DNA from: Bacteroidales bacterium
GTDB taxonomy: Bacteria; Bacteroidota; Bacteroidia; Bacteroidales; UBA932
Reading direction: 5' to 3'
Assembly: GCA_017962235.1 (NCBI GenBank)
Contig: JAGCVS010000004.1
Span: forward strand, 1 to 64,000
DNA length: 64,000 nucleotides
The notes under the pieces are model-generated. The model saw nothing but the letters and a program-made list of their open reading frames with translations, was not told where the DNA came from and made no database searches. Positions 59,996 to 64,000 of this stretch are shown one piece after another; within the stretch, counting starts at the first letter, position 1, and each line of letters starts with the position of its first letter. The translations under genes and the position numbers were made by a program.

Positions 59996-61786
59996 GTGAA
60001 TCTCTTTCAATTGTTCAGGCATATACGGCCGTTCGTGAGGCCCTACCGCTGGCTGGTGATAATCACACTGATCCTCACCCTGGTAGGCTCCCTGATGGCT
60101 CAGGTCAATGCCATAGTGCTGGACCGCACGGTGGATGCCATCAACGCCCTCATCGGCACCAACTTTACATGGACCGCCGCCGCCCGTATCCTCACCATAA
60201 TATCGGCAGTGCTGCTTGGCAAGGAGATTCTATCTGCGGTAATCACGTTCGCGCAGAACTACTTTGGCGAGCGGATGCGCATCTTTGTCTCCCGCGACCT
60301 GGCGCAGAGCGTCATTGAAAAGGTGCTGACCTTCCGCATGGCTTATTTCTCGCAGGACGAGAACGCCACCGGCAAGGTGCAGGCTCGTATAGACCAGGGC
60401 GTGAGCAGCATCTCCCGCACCGTGCAGAACTTCTTTATCGATCTGCTGCCGCTGTTCACCAGCGCCCTGCTGGCGCTGATACTGATGTTCGCGGCAAATG
60501 TGTATGTCGGTCTGGTTGCGCTGGGCATAGTGCCGATATACTTCTGGATCACCTACCGGCAGGCGCGCCGGCTCAAGGGGTGGCGGCGTGAGATGCGCTC
60601 CCATCTGGAGACTAAGAGTCAAGGTATCAAGAACATAATCGACTCGATTAACGTAATCAAGAGCTTCAATCGCGAGAGCATAGAGGCCACCAAGCAGCTG
60701 GACATCCAGAACCAGGTTACCGCCAACCAGATGAAGACCCGTCAGGTGGGCTTTTACTATGCCGGCGTAAAGAGCTTCGTGAAGCAGATAGGCACCGTGC
60801 TGGTGATTATCCTCACGGCATATCTGGTGTTGATTGACTATCCCGGAATGAGCATCGGTAAGATTATGTACCACGTGATGCTCTTCTCCAACGTGATAGC
60901 CCCCATTACCCAGCTGCAGCGTATCTTTGACGATGTGAACGATGCACTGATATATGCGGAAGGCTTCTTCTCCATACTCGATTCAGACAGCGAGGTGGAA
61001 CCCTCCGGCAATTACCGTCCGGAGCGTATCCGCGGCCGCTTTGAGCTGCGCGACGTGGACTTCACATATCCCAACGGTACCCAGGCCCTGTTCGGGGTGA
61101 ACATGGTGATAGAGCCCGATAAGATAACGGCCCTGGTGGGTCTTTCCGGCGCCGGCAAGAGCACCATAGTGAACCTGTTGGACAAGTTCTACGTACCGCA
61201 GAAGGGTACCATTACGCTGGATGGAGTGGACCTCTGCGAATACGACACCAAGTATCTGCGTGAGAACATCGGTCTGGTGCTGCAGAAGAACCACATCTTT
61301 GACGGAACGATAGAAGAGAATATCCTTTATGGCAAGCCTTCTGCTACCCATGAAGAGGTGGTGGAGGCGGCCAGGAAGTCGCACATCTATGACCAGATCA
61401 TGGCGCTGCCAAAGCAGTTCCAGGGTAAGGCCAGCGATCTCTCCGGCGGCCAGCAGCAGCGCATTGCCATAGCCCGCATGTTCCTCAAGAACCCGCCCAT
61501 CATCTTCCTCGACGAACCCACCGCCAGTCTGGACGCCATCGCCACTGAGCAGATCAAGAACAGCATAGACGCCATCAAGCGAGACCGCACCGTGATAATC
61601 ATCTCTCACAGCATCTCCCAGATTATTGACAGCGAGATGGTCTATGCCCTCCAGAACGGCCGGGTAGAGGAAAGCGGCGATCCCGATTCAATATACAAGA
61701 AGGGCGGCATCTACAAAGACATCATAGATGCCTCTGCCCGCAGTCTCAACATAGAAAAAATCGCAAGGACGATTTCCGAGGGTTAA
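59996..61786 (+). CDS. ABC exporter, fused permease and ATPase (MsbA-like)
   Basis: 596 aa, GTG start 59996 (VNLFQLFRHIRPFVRPYRW). Six-helix ABC transmembrane domain (~15-310), then ATPase: Walker A GLSGAGKST (~382), Q-loop LVLQKNHIFDGTIEENI, signature LSGGQQQRIAIARMFL (~480), Walker B IIFLDEPTASLD and H-loop ISHSISQI. Type IV exporter of lipids, drugs or peptides; substrate unknown. Ends in a 4-bp stop overlap (TTAA) with ettA. Confidence 0.9.
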   Translation: MNLFQLFRHIRPFVRPYRWLVIITLILTLVGSLMAQVNAIVLDRTVDAINALIGTNFTWTAAARILTIISAVLLGKEILSAVITFAQNYFGERMRIFVSRDLAQSVIEKVLTFRMAYFSQDENATGKVQARIDQGVSSISRTVQNFFIDLLPLFTSALLALILMFAANVYVGLVALGIVPIYFWITYRQARRLKGWRREMRSHLETKSQGIKNIIDSINVIKSFNRESIEATKQLDIQNQVTANQMKTRQVGFYYAGVKSFVKQIGTVLVIILTAYLVLIDYPGMSIGKIMYHVMLFSNVIAPITQLQRIFDDVNDALIYAEGFFSILDSDSEVEPSGNYRPERIRGRFELRDVDFTYPNGTQALFGVNMVIEPDKITALVGLSGAGKSTIVNLLDKFYVPQKGTITLDGVDLCEYDTKYLRENIGLVLQKNHIFDGTIEENILYGKPSATHEEVVEAARKSHIYDQIMALPKQFQGKASDLSGGQQQRIAIARMFLKNPPIIFLDEPTASLDAIATEQIKNSIDAIKRDRTVIIISHSISQIIDSEMVYALQNGRVEESGDPDSIYKKGGIYKDIIDASARSLNIEKIARTISEG

Positions 61787-63462
61787 TCCTCCATCAACTT
61801 CTTGTACTTGAAGCGTTTGGGCTCGGTATTGCCTAGACGCATCTTCTTATTCTCTTCGTATTCGGAGTAGTTGCCGTCAAAGAAGACCACCTGGCTGTCG
61901 CCTTCGAAGGCGAGGATGTGGGTGGCGATGCGGTCCAGGAACCAGCGGTCGTGGGATACTACCACGGCGCAGCCGGCGAACCCGTCGAGACCTTCTTCAA
62001 GAGCGCGGATGGTGTTTACATCCACGTCGTTGGTGGGCTCGTCAAGCAACAGCACGTTGCCTTCGTTTTTCAGCGTGAGGGCCAGATGCAGGCGGTTGCG
62101 CTCGCCGCCGGAGAGGATGCCGCACTTCTTTTCCTGGTCGGCACCGGAGAAGTTGAAGCGGGAAATCCATGCGCGGGCATTTATTTCGCGGCCGCCCATG
62201 CGCACCCATTCCGAATCGCCAGCTACGGTCTGGTAAACGGTCTTTTCGGGGTTGATGGATTTGTGCTGCTGGTCTACATATGCCAGTTTCACCGTTTCGC
62301 CAATCTCAATGCTGCCGGTATCGGGCTTTTCGATGCCCATTATAAGGCGGAAGAGGGTGGTTTTGCCGGCGCCGTTGGGGCCGATTACACCCACGATGCC
62401 TGCGGGAGGCAACTCAAAGTTGAGGTGTTCGAACAGCACGCGTCCGTCATATGCCTTGGAGACATCGTTGAAACGGATGACTTTGTTGCCAAGGTGCGGT
62501 CCGTTGGGGATATAGATTTCCAGATTCTCTTCTTTCTGTTTGACATCGGCGCTGGCCAGCTTTTCGTATGCGCCCAGACGGGCTTTCTGCTTGGCCTGAC
62601 GGGCCTTGGGGGCCATTCGAACCCATTCCAGCTCGCGTTCCAGAGTCTTGCGCCGTTTGCTCTCCTGCTTCTCTTCCATTGCCAGACGCTTGGTTTTCTG
62701 GTCCAGCCAGGAAGAGTAGTTTCCCTTCCAGGGGATGCCTTCGCCGCGGTCCAGTTCGAGTATCCAGCCAGCCACATTATCCAGGAAGTATCGGTCGTGG
62801 GTTACGGCAATCACGGTGCCTTTGTACTGCTGCAGGTGCGCCTCCAGCCACTGGATACTCTCGGTGTCCAGATGGTTGGTGGGCTCGTCCAGAAGCAGCA
62901 CGTCGGGCTGCTGGAGCAGCAGACGGCAGAGCGCCACGCGTCGGCGTTCGCCACCCGAAAGGTTCTTCACAATCGCCTCTGAAGGCGGGCACTGAAGGGC
63001 ATCCATGGCGCGCTCCAGCTTGGAGTCGATCTCCCAGCCACCGTGATGGTCTATGAGTTCTGTAAGCTCGCCCTGACGCTCGATGAGCTTATTCATTTCA
63101 TCGTCGTCAAGGGGTTCGCAGAACTTCATCCCGATCTCGTTGTACTCATTCAGCAGGTCCATCACCTCCTGAACGCCTTCCTGAACTACTTCTAGGACGG
63201 TCTTTTCCGGATCCATCTCGGGCTCCTGAGCCAGATAGCCCACGGTATAACCGGGTGCCCAAACGACCTCGCCGCGGATGGATTTCTCAATGCCGGCGAT
63301 AATCTTCAGCAACGTTGACTTACCACTGCCGTTGAGACCTATGATGCCGATTTTGGCACCGTAGAAGAAGCTAAGGTAGATATCCTTGAGGATAACTTTA
63401 TTATTGTGCGGCAACACCTTGCCCACACCGTTCATAGAGAATATGATCTTTTCGTCTGCCAT
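61783..63462 (-). CDS. ettA: Energy-dependent translational throttle protein EttA
   Basis: 559 aa ABC-F protein. Two ATPase cassettes: first GLNGSGKSTLL (~42), LSGGERRRVALC, LLDEPTNHLDTESI; second GPNGAGKTTLF (~355), LSGGERNRLHLAL, LLDEPTNDVDVNTI. The linker and arm (residues ~85-135, YNEIGMKFCEP...) fit EttA. It binds the ribosomal E site and gates early translation depending on ATP/ADP. It lies 4 bases downstream of the GH78-like gene. Confidence 0.94.
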   Translation of the reverse strand: MADEKIIFSMNGVGKVLPHNNKVILKDIYLSFFYGAKIGIIGLNGSGKSTLLKIIAGIEKSIRGEVVWAPGYTVGYLAQEPEMDPEKTVLEVVQEGVQEVMDLLNEYNEIGMKFCEPLDDDEMNKLIERQGELTELIDHHGGWEIDSKLERAMDALQCPPSEAIVKNLSGGERRRVALCRLLLQQPDVLLLDEPTNHLDTESIQWLEAHLQQYKGTVIAVTHDRYFLDNVAGWILELDRGEGIPWKGNYSSWLDQKTKRLAMEEKQESKRRKTLERELEWVRMAPKARQAKQKARLGAYEKLASADVKQKEENLEIYIPNGPHLGNKVIRFNDVSKAYDGRVLFEHLNFELPPAGIVGVIGPNGAGKTTLFRLIMGIEKPDTGSIEIGETVKLAYVDQQHKSINPEKTVYQTVAGDSEWVRMGGREINARAWISRFNFSGADQEKKCGILSGGERNRLHLALTLKNEGNVLLLDEPTNDVDVNTIRALEEGLDGFAGCAVVVSHDRWFLDRIATHILAFEGDSQVVFFDGNYSEYEENKKMRLGNTEPKRFKYKKLMED

Positions 63463-63466
63463 AGGA

Positions 63467-64000
63467 TTATTCTTCTATCAGTTTCCAGCCTTTGGGAAGG
63501 GAGATGGTTTTGTCAAACCGGCCGTCGGTGATGGTCCAGTCAAGCTTGATTGCGCCGTCCGGGACGGGGAGTAGGGCATGGCACTCTTTGAGGCCGGTGT
63601 CGCGAAGACGCAGAGTCAGGGTCTTGCCCACGCGGTCTACATTATACAAGCCGGCAGCATCGCGGTAGAGAACGTGCGCCACATGGGCGGCAAAGCCGTG
63701 GTTGCAGCTGTCGCTGAAGGTCATATTTTCCCAAAGGGTGCCGGTGGCCTGTGCCATAGGGAGGTAAAAGTCGCCGAACTCCTTCAAGGACTGGGCGCCG
63801 AGTCCGTTCTCTGAAAGCAGTTCCATGCGCAGATAGTTGCCAAACAGGGCGTTGGCCTTGGGTACATCGGGATATTTGTCCTCCTTCTCGCGTATCGGAC
63901 CGAATTCTGTGGCCATGCGCTGCCAGAGTTCCGGATAGGTCTCAGGGGTGGCGGTACGGAAGAAGAAAGCGTAGTACTGGCAAGTCTCTGTGTGGTTGTT
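63467..64000 (-). CDS. Family 78-type glycoside hydrolase, C-terminal part (partial)
   Basis: 177 codons in an open frame that continues past the window edge. The C-terminus reads NNHTETCQYYAFFFRTA, EFGPIREKEDKYPDVPKANALFGNYLRMELL, GTLWENMTFSDSCNHGFAAHVAHVLYRDAAGL and a closing beta domain (PDGAIKLDWTITDG). The WENM/CNHGF segment is typical of the (alpha/alpha)6 barrel and C-terminal region of alpha-L-rhamnosidases (GH78) in Bacteroidetes. The catalytic centre lies outside the window, so the family call is provisional. Confidence 0.6.
   Translation of the reverse strand, partial: NNHTETCQYYAFFFRTATPETYPELWQRMATEFGPIREKEDKYPDVPKANALFGNYLRMELLSENGLGAQSLKEFGDFYLPMAQATGTLWENMTFSDSCNHGFAAHVAHVLYRDAAGLYNVDRVGKTLTLRLRDTGLKECHALLPVPDGAIKLDWTITDGRFDKTISLPKGWKLIEE

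Noticed and set aside
1-64000. CRISPR arrays
   Set aside because: No regularly spaced direct repeats of CRISPR type and no cas-like gene seen. The VRR-NUC and PLD genes are not Cas proteins.

Overview
The window is a bacterial chromosome segment from the phylum Bacteroidota, most likely order Bacteroidales. Evidence: most intergenic promoters carry the Bacteroidetes -7 box TAnnTTTG (for example 1406, 2950, 9726, 28785, 36031, 42034, 46632, 55363, 58155). Gene content also fits: ATP-type PEP carboxykinase, glutaminyl-tRNA synthetase, a TIGR02757 protein, a FeoA-FeoB fusion with a Cys-rich partner, a putative porin, a PagL-like hydrolase and an S37-like peptidase. Most of the window is G/C-rich housekeeping sequence; about 13-25 kb is visibly more A/T-rich. 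No genus can be assigned.

Layout. 1-1.6 kb: 3' tip of a 5S rRNA with terminator, a lipoprotein gene, tRNA-Pro(CGG), and two related hairpin repeats. 1.6-12.6 kb: S37-like secreted peptidase, then a + strand run of porin, MltF-like lytic transglycosylase, LolC/E-type permease, a sugar-kinase/RapZ-C fusion and a MurU-like nucleotidyltransferase (a plausible cell-wall recycling cluster), then pckA and a PagL-like outer-membrane hydrolase. 12.6-13.0 kb: junction with a perfect palindrome, an Abi-like relic and short tandem repeats.

13.0-25.2 kb: an accessory island with two divergent arms around a WYL regulator. The leftward arm encodes the WYL protein, two PD-(D/E)XK-like proteins, a metallophosphoesterase, small proteins, a DnaB-type helicase core without its N-terminal domain, a PHP-less DNA polymerase III alpha-like protein with a degraded active site, and three unknowns. 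The rightward arm encodes a VRR-NUC nuclease, a second Pol III alpha-like protein with an apparently intact PHP domain but one catalytic Asp replaced, a DnaQ-type exonuclease and a PLD-type nuclease. Four promoters in the island share one architecture, TGCC-N7-TGCCGAA-N8-TAnnTTTG (small deviations), so the arms look like one regulon. This is my candidate for an undescribed system (defence or damage-response, replisome-like); the function is inference.

25.5-64 kb: housekeeping. recQ, a SagB-like nitroreductase, yicC, glnS, ATP-grasp protein, mtnA, MBL hydrolase, nfo, recG, pdxA, rnhA, patB-like lyase, pfkA, iorBA, aquaporin, FAD oxidoreductase, tsaD, aminotransferase, M16 lipoprotein peptidase; a metal cluster (Fur-family regulator, Zn/Cd P-type ATPase, FeoAB, FeoB-associated protein); TIGR02757; a Zeta-like ATPase followed by a small frame running in phase into a MltD-like transglycosylase; MgtC, Hsp20 with a sigma54-like site, SlyD, SerB, an ABC exporter, EttA, and the 3' end of a GH78-like gene cut by the window edge.
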